This document shows, in pieces, positions 18,840 to 28,959 of a stretch of 64,000 nucleotides of DNA. Location: the NCBI RefSeq assembly GCF_900109925.1, contig NZ_FOBW01000005.1:124001-188000 (forward strand). Reading direction: 5' to 3'. The position numbers and the translations under genes are program-made. Position 1 is the first letter of the stretch. Each line of letters starts with the position of its first letter. The stretch is from Mesobacillus persicus. Its GTDB lineage: Bacteria > Bacillota > Bacilli > Bacillales > Cytobacillaceae. The notes below the pieces were generated by a model. It was not told the DNA's origin and ran no database searches. It saw only the letters and a program-made list of their open reading frames with translations.

Positions 18840-18898
18840 AATTCAAACATACATAGAATTGTCATTTTTGTAAACTATTTTTTAATAAGTTAATTCTG

Positions 18899-19849
18899 TT
18901 ACTGATAGAAATTGTTCCACTTTTGTAACATTTCTTTCATCTTCAATCGGTAGGATTCCGGTTCAAGTATCTCAGCATCCGGTCCATATTGCATGATCCA
19001 TTTTAAGATTTCACGGTCATCATTTACTGTAACCTCGAACAATAAACTGCCGTCTGTCAGTTCTGTCAACTTAGGCGGAAGGTTGTATTCTTCTTCTTTT
19101 ATATAGCGGGCTATTTCTTGACTGAATTTGACTTTAAAATCAATTCTCTTCTCTCCACGTATAATCGACCATGTATTTTGCAAATATTTTTCCAAACTTA
19201 TATCGTCTTTAGTAAATTTCTCATTTACTACTTTTATACTTTGAAAGCGGTTTAAACGAAAGGTTCTAATTTCACTACTCTTGTGGTCATAGCCAATAAT
19301 GTACAAGCGATCTTTGCGTGGCATTAAGAAATATGGATCGATTTTACGTGTGGTTGTTGTATTCCTACTTTGTGTATGGTAAATAGCTTCAATAGAGCGT
19401 GATGATAAGACAGCTTCAATTATGAATGGTAATAAATCCTTTTCCTCAAGGGATTCAGCTGATTTTCCACTCTGGATGGCCTTTGATATATTAGATAAAA
19501 ATGTTTTTCTTTCTACTTGTTCTACTTTATGGGTTGCCATCACTTTTTCGTAAGCAGACATAAATGCCTTGGTTTTATATTTTTCACCTAGCAATACCGG
19601 AAGGACTTCAAAAGCCTGCAATTCATCCTCGTCCCAATTAAGTGGGTATTGTTTAAATCTCCCAAGAAATTTGTAGCCCTTACTATGACCCTCATTCATG
19701 ATTGGTATGTTTGTAGCATTTAAGATTTCCAAGTCCCGATAGATATTTCTCTCCGATGTTTCGCAGAGATCAGCTAGTTCCCTTGCCTTAATTCCGGGGG
19801 ATTCTTGTATTATATTAATTATCCTCAATAGACGAATTAAACGTTCCAC
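18899..19849 (-). CDS. WYL-domain transcriptional regulator
   Basis: 316 residues: an N-terminal DeoR-type winged helix-turn-helix (RLLRIINIIQESPGIKARELA, then SERNIYRDLEIL, residues 1-60), a central WYL domain (about 140-215, with RKIDPYFLMPRKDRLYIIGY) and a C-terminal WCX-like extension (FEVTVNDDREILKWIMQYG). Such regulators sense a nucleic-acid or nucleotide ligand and often control defence loci. It is the first gene of the minus-strand series ending in jetC. GTG start 6 bases after GGAGG. Confidence 0.88.
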   Translation of the reverse strand: MERLIRLLRIINIIQESPGIKARELADLCETSERNIYRDLEILNATNIPIMNEGHSKGYKFLGRFKQYPLNWDEDELQAFEVLPVLLGEKYKTKAFMSAYEKVMATHKVEQVERKTFLSNISKAIQSGKSAESLEEKDLLPFIIEAVLSSRSIEAIYHTQSRNTTTTRKIDPYFLMPRKDRLYIIGYDHKSSEIRTFRLNRFQSIKVVNEKFTKDDISLEKYLQNTWSIIRGEKRIDFKVKFSQEIARYIKEEEYNLPPKLTELTDGSLLFEVTVNDDREILKWIMQYGPDAEILEPESYRLKMKEMLQKWNNFYQ

Positions 19850-19902
19850 AGTTTGCCTCCATGCATTTTAATTTAATTTACATTTATTGTAACACATCAT
19901 CA

Positions 19903-19918
19903 TGACAACAGTTTGTCA
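19903..19918. promoter_or_regulatory. Candidate operator of the WYL regulator
   Basis: TGACAA-CAGT-TTGTCA, an inverted repeat with 6 bp arms, lies 54 bases upstream of the WYL gene start. A TGTTACAAT extended -10-like sequence on the minus strand is at about 19887-19895, so the palindrome sits in the core promoter region, where a repressor would act. Confidence 0.5.
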
Positions 19919-19944
19919 GCGAACATACGTTTTAGTAAGTTTAT

Positions 19945-19992
19945 ATAAAAAAAGACAGTTATCCTTAATAAAGTGATAACTGACTTTTTTAT
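19945..19992. terminator. Bidirectional hairpin terminator
   Basis: AAAAAAAGACAGTTATC pairs with GATAACTGACTTTTTT with one mismatch (8 bp perfect core plus A/T flanks). It isolates the WYL promoter from the intergenic region to the right. Confidence 0.7.
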
Positions 19993-20230
19993 ATAATTAT
20001 GTAGTTAGGGGCACTAGTGTTTATACTTCCTTATCAACAAGGCTTAAGAATTTTTTTCCGAATTAAAACATGCCGAAAGAGCAAATGGTACGTCCCTTTG
20101 CTCCTAGTAATTCCATATATGCACCCGTTCCCGAAAATGCCAACTTCTTCACTATAATGTAAAAAACGATTTCTAAACTAAATAACCTTTCAGTAGATAA
20201 AAGAGTTCTTTGCTCTACAAATTTCGACAC

Positions 20231-20252
20231 CACTCGGGTGGTGACAGGCACC
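20231..20252. repeat. GGTGCC-family palindrome remnant
   Basis: Reads ...GGTGGTGACAGGCACC; related to copies at 30946, 33631, 44764 and 47448 that share the GTGCCTGNCAC core in the opposite orientation. Confidence 0.4.
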
Positions 20253-20967
20253 AAATCCAAGGAATTATACTCAGGATACTCCAATAATACTATCGATACT
20301 GGTGGTCGGGGTCGAGATAGGTCTTAAAGTTTTGATATTATAAGGTTTTGCTGAGGTGATGTGTAAAATTTGTGTAAAATTATTTTATTTGGAAGTGTAA
20401 AGCTGGTGTGTTATTTCTAGCTACTTTTGTTTCCACACTCCACATGTGTTGAGTGTTGATTGTAGATAAGAAGCCAAATTAGAAATGTAGCTTTGTTCAA
20501 CTTATAAAATCTAACCCCTAGTCAAGCTGGGTGTTTATTTCACTTTCAAAACCACCTCCAACCTGTCAAGGTGGATAGATTGATAGGATTATAACAGTTT
20601 GTGTCGGAAAACGTTGATTTAATAGGCTCTAGTTTTTGTTTAGTAGTGTTTAAACAAATGTAATTGGTGGCAGTATTTTCAAATTTTCCACCAATCTGCC
20701 ACCAACCCGCCACCAGCTAAAAATCTTGATTATAAAAAGGTTTTCATGAACATTGAAAAGCTCGTATAAGAGAGAGTTAAGAAGTAATTTAGTGAAAACA
20801 AGTAATTTTGTTGTTTTATACTCGATGTTATATGTGTTGCTTCTTAGTTTCCCAAACAACATAAGTGAATGGATTGATTTCATCGGATTATATGCGTTTA
20901 TAATAAATAGAATATTGTCAACTTAACTTCTGCCCAGTTATATCTTCAATTAAAGGAGGCTTTAGCA

Positions 20968-21010
20968 AAACAAGAGCTTGTATCTAATTGATACAAACTC
21001 TTGTTTATTT
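20968..21010 (-). terminator. Terminator of the Type ISP gene
   Basis: AACAAGAGCTTGTATC, loop TAATT, GATACAAACTCTTGTT: a 16 bp stem with one mismatch, with T-rich flank on the minus strand. It lies 135 bases past the restriction gene stop. Confidence 0.75.
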
Positions 21011-21144
21011 GTGTATTATGACGCAAAATAAGTTCTAAAATTGGTGCAATATAAATCTCAAATTGACACTCCCGTTAAATGTATTAACGTTTTCGGGGGT
21101 TGTTTTGTCAAGGATTTTCGAGGGAATATTGTGTAATATGACCC

Positions 21145-24100
21145 CTATTTTTGTTCATCTACTTCAAATTCAGGTAGCTGATCAATTAATTCGAGCGTAC
21201 GCATACTTACAGTAATCACTGAAAGTAGGAGATTCAAGATGTATTTTGGATCATCACTAAATTCATTTGGATCATCTGTAATCCCTGATTTTTTATCGTT
21301 TTTCACACGATATTGGTCAATAATCCATTCGATAGCAGAACGTCCATTAACGACATATTCATACGCTTTTTCCGGAATATTTGTGATGGTAATAGCATCG
21401 TTGTAAATAATCGTTGAATTATCATTAACTGACTTACCATTTTCATTATGCTTTTTTTTGTGCTTCATTTTGTCAACACGATAATTTGGGGTTGATCCAG
21501 TTAGTTGAAGCTCAACTTCTGGCCAACTAGGTTGATCCTCGTAATTCAAATGCAAATCAGTAAGTTTACGACCGATCTCGACATACTTCTCTTTGTTTTT
21601 GAGAAGTGGGATTCGTGGTAATGCTTTTCGTAAGTCATTGGCGTACTTTTGACGATATGCCGGTGTGTGAAGAACAGCATAGACATAGTAAAATTCATCA
21701 TCACCTGAAACATTATCGACACGACCGTTGAACAGTCCGCTCTCTTCATAAACATAACGTGGGAAATTACGTGACTTGCTAATCATATCCATAAATGTTG
21801 CATTTTGAGTAATAAGTGTTGAAAAATCACCTTTATATCCTGCTCCAGCAACATTAATCAATAAATTCTTCGAATTAGATTTCGGGAAAGTTTGGTAAGT
21901 CTTTCTAACGTTTTCGTTTAAGAAACGATTTCGGTACAAATACTTCTTAGTAAATGGTCGATACATAGATAACAAGATATCTTCTGACGCAAATACCGTC
22001 TTTTCATGTCGCGCAGCACGTTGTTTCAAACTTCGTGACCAAGATACTTTCCTTTCATCATCGGTTACATAATCCATAACAGTCTTATCATTTAATTTGA
22101 TTGTTAAATCTGATAAGTTATCAACTTCAGCATTATAGTTGTCAATCATACGTGCCACATTATGAGATACAGCTTGCTTAGAAAAATTGCTTACCCAAGC
22201 ATCACGATTGGTAACAATTCCAATATCTTTCATACCAAAAATTGCATTGGCTTCATCTGCCAAAGCGGGATAATTTAAGTAATTTTCATCACGCTGATTA
22301 ATCCAGTCGTTATTCTTATCAGGCGTAATAGTTTTCCAATTGATACCTGTAATTGACTGGCTATTACGTAAGATTGACAGTTTTTCATCACGACTGAGAT
22401 AGTCGCCAATATCATGGTAGTGAATTTCATGATCTTCACTACCATCTTTGACAAGGATAGAAATCGCAATTGGCGTTCGGCTACCTGAACCAAATATCTT
22501 ACCACCTTCTCGACGTGAAGTTTCACCTTGCGTACGTTGATCGCCTCGCAAATTGAAAATGTAAAGGTGGTTGAATTCTTCATAGAGTGATTTTCGGAGA
22601 CCGTCAGCGGATTGACTATCAATATACGATCCGTTTGATACAAATCCAATTACACCTTTTGCTTTAATACGGTTTGATGACCAGCGAATTGATAAAACGT
22701 AGCTATCGTACATACCCAGGACACTAGTAGTTTTAGAATTTTTGACATATGACTTAGCGATTGACTCGAACAGTTTTGGATATTCGAGATTTTTATTATT
22801 ATCGTTTTCGCTAGATTGTCCTTTTGAATACGGCGGGTTTCCAACAATTGCCGTAATTGGCACTTCTTGCTGACGTTTCAAACGTTCATCGTTTGTTCCA
22901 AAATAAGTATCATCTTGTGTATCTTCATTTTCTGTACTCTCAAAGGTATCTGTTAGAACAACGCCTTCAAATGGCACATAGCCTTGTTCATCACCGTTAA
23001 TATCATCAAAGGTTGCCTCAATGTTAATCGCCGCAATATAGTAACTCAACAAGACAATTTCATTGGCGTGTAATTCTTGGAAAAACTTACGCGTAATATC
23101 AGATAAGGTAATTTCACCCGCATCCATTTTGTCTTTTAGATAAGTCAAAGTGCGTACAATAAATGTTCCGGTTCCAGTAAATGGATCCAGCACATGAACA
23201 CCTTCGCTCCCTAATGACTTGCCAAAGTGTTTTTGCAACACGTCATCCACTGATTTCACAATGAAATCGACAACTTCAATTGGGGTAAAGACAATTCCTA
23301 ATCGTTCAGTAGTTGATTTAAACGCCGTACTGAAGAATTTGTCGTAGAGAGTGACAATGATTTTTTGCTTATCTTCTGACTTCTCAACGCCTTCTGCTCG
23401 CATTCGAACGGATTCATACAAGGGTTCAAGGCTTTCCTGTTCTTTGGCAAATCCAGCCTGCTCGAGTTCTTTAACAATCGTTTCCATGGCCATTGAGACA
23501 GGGTTATTCTTTACAAAACTGTATTCGTCAAATAAGGCTTCAAACACAGGTTTCGTAATCAAATGTTGTGACAACATTTCAGCGGCTTGATTTTCATCGA
23601 TACTTTCGTTGATGTTGTGCTTTAATGATGTCACGAACTTTTTGAATTCAATACTAATTGGGTCTTTTTTATCCGCTAATTTGGTTTTAATCCAACTAAT
23701 TTGACGTTGTGCAATTTTAGCAACATCGGCTGACCAATTTTCTAAGTATTTACGATCACCAACTTTTTGAACGATTTTACCGTAAATGGCCCCTTCAAAC
23801 TTGTCCCATTCTAGGTTCAATTCAGTTTGAACATACGCTGGTTGACCATTAGCATTGGATGAGTCAAGATCATTACTTTTTTCTGGGGCACTACCAACTC
23901 CAATGACTTTAAGCTGCTTAGGTTTGGCGATATTAAGCTTGTCGACCATGGCTTCGAAACGTTCATCAACTGAACGTAAAGCATTGATGACTTGCCAAAC
24001 AGCATCATAATTTTTGTTATTATCAAGGACCGTTTCGGGTGTTTCGTTTGCAGGAATGACAACGGGTAGGATAATATATCCGTAATCCTTATCTTCTGCT

Positions 24101-25884
24101 TTTCGCATGATACGACCAACTGCTTGGACAATATCAACTTGTGATTTTTTAGGTGCTAAGAATATAACGGCATCTAAAGTTGGCACATCAATCCCTTCAG
24201 TTAAGAAGCGGACATTTGAAACAATACGTGCTTCATTGGCAGGTTTGTTTGGATTAGCTAACCAATCCAACACTTCTCCCTTTTGTAAAGCGTTCATCGA
24301 ACCATCAGCGTGGCGCATTGATAGATGAACAGTTTCACTTTCAATTTCCCCACCAAGATATTCATTAACGACTTCTTCAAACTGTTGTGAAACCTTTTTT
24401 GAATCCTCAATTGTACGGGTAAAAGCAATTGCTCGTTCTAAAGGAGCACCATCATAGGCGCTATTTTTAATCGGGTTTTTATAGCCATTACGGCGCATCA
24501 TGCCGTTCCAAATTCCCACAATACGACCAACATCATCAATGTTTAATCCATTGTCAGGATCTGCTAACGTACGTTGCATATCCTTTTGAATTGCGGCTTC
24601 GTCTACCGCAAGTACCATAACTTTGTAATCCGTCAAAATCCCATGCGATACGGCTTGACCAAATCCCATGCGGTAGAATACTTGACCATATTTACTTTCA
24701 TCATCCATTGAAGAGAGTAAAATACTTTTCTCTTGGGCATTCTTTTTCGCGCCTTCTCCATAAATCTTAGGTGTAGCGGTTTGATACATCCGCTTGACAC
24801 CTTGAACATTGCTATTGCTATGCACCCTAGAAAAGGCACTGGCTTCCTTACTTGATTCATGAGCTCCAGTAGTCCGGTGAGCTTCATCGGAGATAATCAG
24901 GTCAAACTCAGGGAATCCTTGCTTTTGTGCTTTACCAATCACATCAATACTTTGGTAAGTACTAAATACGATAACTAGATCATCTTGTTGGGAATGTTTT
25001 TCAATATCTTTCCAATTGGCTAATAGCTTTTTTGTAGAAGTTGTAGCGGGATAACCAATATCCGTTGACTTAATATCTTCAGTGCCATCACTACCACGAG
25101 ACGCATCACGATCTGAAGTAACCGCCATGCTTGACATAGAAAGTTCCGTATCATTGTTCCAACCACGCAATGTTTGTGTTAAGAGTTGAATACTAGGTAG
25201 CAGATATAAAACTTTAAATTGCTTGTTACTTTGCTTAGCAAGTGCTTCTGAAATCTTTAAACTCGTAAATGTTTTCCCTGTACCCGGCGCCATAATTAAT
25301 TGGCCACGATCATTTTCTTGAAAGTGTTTAACGGCTGATTCTAAAGCTAATTGCTGGTAAGAACGTAGTTGTTTAGGTGAGCGAACAGTTACTTTTTCAG
25401 GAAGTTCAAAACTAAATTGAGACCAATCAATTTGAGAATTACGTAGGTCAGACAGACCGACTATTTCGATCCCTTTTTGGTTATTAGCAACCGTCTCCAG
25501 TGCATTTTGATTCCAATCATCGACTGTCGAAACAATAAGTCCTCTTTGGTAATAAGTCTTACCCAACTCAGCAACAAAAGAGTTGATTTCAGACTTACCA
25601 ACTTTTCTTTGATAAAACTTAGCCTGAACAGCAACTAGGTCTCCATTGAATTGTTGGGCAACTAGATCAACACCGGTATCCTTTTTAGGAATCCCATATT
25701 CTTCAGGAACTTCATGTAAAAGCCAAACGCTTTGATAAAGGCGCTTATAGGTTGGTTCATTTTTTAAATAGGCCAATACTAATTTTTCAAAGAGTGTTCC
25801 GCGCTCTCTTTGAACATCACCCGCAGTGCTATTAATTTGATCAATTAGTACGTCGAAGCCTGTAATACTGGGATTATGTGTCAT
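21145..25884 (-). CDS. Type ISP-like single-chain restriction-modification enzyme
   Basis: 1,579 residues, the length and domain order of Type ISP enzymes such as LlaGI. An Mrr-like PD-(D/E)xK nuclease comes first (GVDLV with D75, VQAKF with K91), then an SF2 helicase/translocase (APGTGKT about 201, DEAH about 338), a helical coupler, an N6-adenine methyltransferase (DPFTGTGTF about 900, NPPY about 1020) and a C-terminal target-recognition region (about 1150-1581). The enzyme methylates one strand of its site and, on unmodified DNA, translocates and cuts after head-on collision. ATG 25884 is preferred to ATG 25890 because AAAGGA is then 8 bases away. No separate specificity gene is needed. 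Even codon use differs from AT-rich neighbours, suggesting transfer. Confidence 0.9.
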   Translation of the reverse strand: MTHNPSITGFDVLIDQINSTAGDVQRERGTLFEKLVLAYLKNEPTYKRLYQSVWLLHEVPEEYGIPKKDTGVDLVAQQFNGDLVAVQAKFYQRKVGKSEINSFVAELGKTYYQRGLIVSTVDDWNQNALETVANNQKGIEIVGLSDLRNSQIDWSQFSFELPEKVTVRSPKQLRSYQQLALESAVKHFQENDRGQLIMAPGTGKTFTSLKISEALAKQSNKQFKVLYLLPSIQLLTQTLRGWNNDTELSMSSMAVTSDRDASRGSDGTEDIKSTDIGYPATTSTKKLLANWKDIEKHSQQDDLVIVFSTYQSIDVIGKAQKQGFPEFDLIISDEAHRTTGAHESSKEASAFSRVHSNSNVQGVKRMYQTATPKIYGEGAKKNAQEKSILLSSMDDESKYGQVFYRMGFGQAVSHGILTDYKVMVLAVDEAAIQKDMQRTLADPDNGLNIDDVGRIVGIWNGMMRRNGYKNPIKNSAYDGAPLERAIAFTRTIEDSKKVSQQFEEVVNEYLGGEIESETVHLSMRHADGSMNALQKGEVLDWLANPNKPANEARIVSNVRFLTEGIDVPTLDAVIFLAPKKSQVDIVQAVGRIMRKAEDKDYGYIILPVVIPANETPETVLDNNKNYDAVWQVINALRSVDERFEAMVDKLNIAKPKQLKVIGVGSAPEKSNDLDSSNANGQPAYVQTELNLEWDKFEGAIYGKIVQKVGDRKYLENWSADVAKIAQRQISWIKTKLADKKDPISIEFKKFVTSLKHNINESIDENQAAEMLSQHLITKPVFEALFDEYSFVKNNPVSMAMETIVKELEQAGFAKEQESLEPLYESVRMRAEGVEKSEDKQKIIVTLYDKFFSTAFKSTTERLGIVFTPIEVVDFIVKSVDDVLQKHFGKSLGSEGVHVLDPFTGTGTFIVRTLTYLKDKMDAGEITLSDITRKFFQELHANEIVLLSYYIAAINIEATFDDINGDEQGYVPFEGVVLTDTFESTENEDTQDDTYFGTNDERLKRQQEVPITAIVGNPPYSKGQSSENDNNKNLEYPKLFESIAKSYVKNSKTTSVLGMYDSYVLSIRWSSNRIKAKGVIGFVSNGSYIDSQSADGLRKSLYEEFNHLYIFNLRGDQRTQGETSRREGGKIFGSGSRTPIAISILVKDGSEDHEIHYHDIGDYLSRDEKLSILRNSQSITGINWKTITPDKNNDWINQRDENYLNYPALADEANAIFGMKDIGIVTNRDAWVSNFSKQAVSHNVARMIDNYNAEVDNLSDLTIKLNDKTVMDYVTDDERKVSWSRSLKQRAARHEKTVFASEDILLSMYRPFTKKYLYRNRFLNENVRKTYQTFPKSNSKNLLINVAGAGYKGDFSTLITQNATFMDMISKSRNFPRYVYEESGLFNGRVDNVSGDDEFYYVYAVLHTPAYRQKYANDLRKALPRIPLLKNKEKYVEIGRKLTDLHLNYEDQPSWPEVELQLTGSTPNYRVDKMKHKKKHNENGKSVNDNSTIIYNDAITITNIPEKAYEYVVNGRSAIEWIIDQYRVKNDKKSGITDDPNEFSDDPKYILNLLLSVITVSMRTLELIDQLPEFEVDEQK

Positions 25885-26191
25885 CGTCATCTTCCTTTTA
25901 AATTGAATTGTGTTACCTTAATAATTTTACCAAAATCGCCACCATTTTTTGGATGTTAATTAGATATCATCTTCTACTGTTTCATTATTTTCCACGACCT
26001 TTACCATATTTCTTGCGAATAGTTAGCCCCTTAAAACAAGGGGGTTAATTTCTCTTTTATAGGCTTAATAACTCGAGACTCCACATTAGCAGATTTATTC
26101 CAATAACTTCATTTCGTATATTTAAAAGCTGGAAAAATCTTCTTTAGAAAAACAAGCATAACCTGTTGTTCGGAATTGCTTAAGTGACATT
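25885..26191. other. Promoter region of Type ISP gene with possible coding debris
   Basis: About 300 bases. The first 60 bases upstream of the restriction gene are AT-rich and must hold its promoter. Around 25990-26015 the minus strand reads IRKKYGKGRGK-stop after an interrupted frame, a basic tail that looks like the end of a lost gene. The right end abuts repeat copy 1. Confidence 0.35.
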
Positions 26192-26242
26192 GGGTCAGAC
26201 CCTCACTGAAGTAACGCTTTACTACACCGGGGGACTGACCCC
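26192..26242 (+). repeat. Hairpin repeat copy 1
   Basis: GGGTCAGACCCTC arm, core GTAACGCTTTACT with one change near its end (TACACC), right arm GGGGGACTGACCCC. Its right edge is the exact point where the hsdR fragment stops. Confidence 0.85.
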
Positions 26243-26726
26243 AAAATCATGACGGCGATAACGTTGAATCTGATTGAACGCCTCTTTAAAGTCTAAACCG
26301 CGACGTTTCAGTTCAATTTGATCGAGTGGTAGCCCGTTGATTAGGATCGTCACATCATAACGATTTATATAGGTGCCTTTGACTGTTGTCTGTGTTGTTA
26401 CTTGGAACAAATTCTTCCACCAGTCTTTTGTATTCATGAGTTCTACATATAACTGCGAACCATCCTCACGTTCAATCAATAACTTGTCGCGCAAGATCTT
26501 GGCAGAATCGTAAATACTTTTGCCTTCAATCAGGGTTAAAGTACGTTTGAATTCTGTATCAGTTAAAGGTTGTCCATCTAATTTGTGTTCATTAAATTTA
26601 TTAAGTTTGGTTTTTAAAGTTAGCAAGGAGTGCATCGTAATCTGTAATCTTTACGGGTATATAGCCTTTATTAACGAGATGTGTATGTAACTTTTTCTCG
26701 AGTTGCGCTTCGGATTGATAGCCCAT
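26243..26726 (-). pseudogene. hsdR remnant (Type I restriction R subunit, N-terminal nuclease part)
   Basis: Starts at ATG 26726 (AAAGGAG 9 bases upstream) with MGYQSEAQLEKKLH, typical of HsdR. The frame is lost at an AAAAA run near 26610 (one extra base gives a stop at 26601) and continues in another frame as NKFNEHKLDGQPLTDTEFKR through the HSDR_N nuclease core: YDVTILINGLPLDQIELKRRG holds the D...ExK catalytic residues. It ends after RYRRHDF at the repeat; motor domains, hsdM and hsdS are absent. So it is doubly broken, by a frameshift and a 3' truncation. It may be the remains of a Type I system replaced by the Type ISP enzyme next door. Confidence 0.85.
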
Positions 26727-26910
26727 CTATAAAATCTCCTTTAATACTTCTTCTCTTTATTATACTGAAAATAAGTGGAAAAGGGTTCATAAATGGGTGG
26801 AAAATTATTGGGAAGTGTTTTCGGAAAGGAAAGTACAACAGATTATGGTTTCGATTTGGAGAAATACGTGTCTCGATATACACGCAGTAAGTAAATACCT
26901 TTGAAAAAGC

Positions 26911-26959
26911 GTCAGACTCCCATCGAAGTAACGCTTTACTCCACCGGGGGACTGACCCC
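26911..26959 (+). repeat. Hairpin repeat copy 2
   Basis: Left arm partly decayed (GTCAGACTCCCATCG), core and right arm GGGGGACTGACCCC intact. A 5'-truncated replication gene begins within 8 bases of its right edge. Confidence 0.8.
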
Positions 26960-26966
26960 AAAATTC

Positions 26967-27637
26967 CGGTGCTTGAACAGCTTGGGTACTGGGTTGAACT
27001 GACCTATCGCGATGGAAGGGAGAATATTTATATTTATCTTTACCATCTTTCTGATGTTCCCTTTACAGACAGTGAAGTAGAGGAAATGATCTTAGAGCTT
27101 GAAAAGGCTGGCTTTAAAGTGAAACACATCAGTGAACCCTATCATCACTTACTCTTAGCTCAAAACGAAGGATATCTAGACCCCTTTTCTATTGTTGACT
27201 TTCAACAGTTGAAATTTAACAGTCCATTTTCAACAGTTGAAAATCGACAGCTATTAAATAAAGAGAAAAAAAGAAAGATAGAACAAATAAATAGAGATCA
27301 AACAAACATTGTGAATTCACAAGGTGACCACCCTCTCTCCCATTTAGATGAATTTGAAAAAGCCATAACGAACGTTTGTCATGAGCTCTATGTCGAATAT
27401 GCACCAAGTAGATGGAGCAAACGATCCTGGAACACACTTACCCATGCCTTTATAAAAGAAACGATCGAATCAAATCGGTATAAGAATATTCCTAGAAACC
27501 AGATAAGGGCCTATACAGAAGCAGCCATTCGTAAAATGGCCTTCTTCAAGGATAAAAAGAACCAAAAGATACACGTGGCAAGAACCATTCCCACCCGTCC
27601 AGTGCCATTTTATGACTGGTTAAATGCCGACTCTTAA
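26967..27637 (+). pseudogene. 5'-truncated replication-initiator-like gene
   Basis: About 222 residues survive, corresponding to residues 64-284 of the full copy at 49063; the first 63 residues, including most of the HTH, are missing and replaced by hairpin repeat 2. A 6-base insertion near 27028 adds two residues (IYIYLYHL against IHLYHL). The rest, with FNSPFSTVENRQLLNKEKKRK and the C-terminal VPFYDWLNADS, is nearly identical. No RBS precedes the remaining GTG at 26969, so expression is unlikely. Confidence 0.75.
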
Positions 27638-27732
27638 CGCCGACTGAACGTCCCGATTTTTCTTGTTTTAAAAGCAAGTCACCCACATATAAAATCAGGA
27701 AAATATCCATTATCGTTTCATAAAAGCAGATA

Positions 27733-27762
27733 AAACCTGAGTTCTAATAGGAACTCAGGTTT
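27733..27762. terminator. Terminator of the replication-like gene
   Basis: AAACCTGAGTTC, loop TAATAG, GAACTCAGGTTT, a perfect 12 bp stem. The same hairpin follows the other two copies of this gene (50016, 55714), so it belongs to the duplicated unit. Confidence 0.8.
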
Positions 27763-27824
27763 ATCCCTAAATTATTTAGATTGATGCTGACACTATCCTT
27801 CGGAAATAATACTGTGTGAAAACC

Positions 27825-28790
27825 TTACTCACCCACCATACCGTCATTATCATTATCGCGCATATAGGGGTATAACCAGTGATCACTCGTTATTGGCATA
27901 CTGAAACCTGCTGCTTTTGCTTCTTTAATTGTCACCTGTCCATTACCGTTTGTATCAACGCTAGAAATATCACCGTTTGTGTTTGAACTGGTTGAATTGG
28001 AAGGCTCACTGTCAGTTAAACCGAGTGATTCGTTAACTTTATCAGGGTTCACATTATCAAATGTATCAACGATTCTGTTGCCCATTAAAGTATAGGTATA
28101 CTGATAACTTGAAGGAATCTGCGTTTCTGTATTCGGATATGTGATAATTGCCTCAAAATTAGTAGCTCCACCTGCGTCACGGATTACTCTTTCCATATAT
28201 GCTTGATCCCCATGTCGGTTGAGCGTACTATCTTGTGGGGTAATATTATAAGCATTCGATACCCCTCCGAGAGAATCAGCAATTATATGTCCTTCATCTA
28301 AAACGTCACTTTCGACACCAGGAACCTTTGCCTCATCAGAATAGTATCTGCCAGACGATAATACAGGTTCGGTACTGTCATCTTGTAGAATGATTTCGTC
28401 AGCAATGACGCGTACTAGTTGCCCGTATTCATTAGTAAATGCCCAATATTCACGGTCCCCATATCCAATGTCAACGGCGACGTTAGGTTCACGATATCCA
28501 GACAAATCACCACCATCAACTACAATAAGTTCGTATCCTGAGAACAGTTCATTATTTTGTTGGGTTGGTGTTTCCTTCACAACCGGAACACTCGTCGTTT
28601 CCTCTACTACTCGTTCATCAACATCCATAGTGACAGTTTCTTCTTTTTCGTTATTATCATTTGTTTCAACTGTAGCTACTTCTTTTGGATCTGTTTCTAC
28701 ATTTGTAATGGATGAATCTTCTGCGTTGGTACAACCAGCCATAAAAATAATTGTTAATAGTAAAATTAAATAGTTCATTGTCTTTTTCAT
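27825..28790 (-). CDS. Secreted lipoprotein nuclease with EF-hand-like C-terminus
   Basis: 321 residues. A lipoprotein signal (MNYLILLLTIIFMAGC, lipobox FMAGC) anchors it outside the membrane. Residues 25-85 are an acidic Thr/Glu-rich linker. Residues about 95-250 form a DNA/RNA non-specific endonuclease-like domain: DEGHIIADSLGG matches the DRGH catalytic motif with E for R, and NITPQDSTLNRHGDQ holds the conserved Asn. The C-terminus carries DTNGNGQVTIKEA and DNDNDGMVGE, calcium-binding/excalibur-type loops, though the last lacks the usual Cys. TATAAT lies at 28813-28818 on the minus strand. Likely degrades extracellular DNA for nutrients or during competence. Confidence 0.82.
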   Translation of the reverse strand: MKKTMNYLILLLTIIFMAGCTNAEDSSITNVETDPKEVATVETNDNNEKEETVTMDVDERVVEETTSVPVVKETPTQQNNELFSGYELIVVDGGDLSGYREPNVAVDIGYGDREYWAFTNEYGQLVRVIADEIILQDDSTEPVLSSGRYYSDEAKVPGVESDVLDEGHIIADSLGGVSNAYNITPQDSTLNRHGDQAYMERVIRDAGGATNFEAIITYPNTETQIPSSYQYTYTLMGNRIVDTFDNVNPDKVNESLGLTDSEPSNSTSSNTNGDISSVDTNGNGQVTIKEAKAAGFSMPITSDHWLYPYMRDNDNDGMVGE

Positions 28791-28959
28791 TTTAGGACTC
28801 TCCTATAATAGTATTATAATGTTTATTCTAAAGATATCGGAATGTTTACATAGATTAACGTTGTTAACCTAGGTCTGATTAGCTTTATAGCATTAAAAAA
28901 AAAGTTCTCTACTTGCTGAGACTCTGAAACTAATAATAAATATATATTTAGGCATCTAT

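Larger units (their letters stand above)
19993..21144. other. 1.15-kb non-coding region between WYL and Type ISP genes
   Basis: Short frames here lack RBS and recognisable sequence, so I do not call a gene. It contains a GGTGCC-type palindrome remnant (CACTCGGGTGGTGACAGGCACC, split at 20231-20252), a stretch of CCACC/GGTGG short repeats around 20555-20715 that may be coding debris or structured RNA, and the terminator of the restriction gene at its right end. Confidence 0.4.

Noticed and set aside
20063-20284. 73-residue minus-strand frame in the WYL-ISP gap
   Set aside because: No RBS, runs through a GGTGCC repeat, no recognisable sequence.
20650-20883. 77-residue minus-strand frame
   Set aside because: Poor composition for a protein, no RBS, overlaps GGTGG/CCACC repeats.
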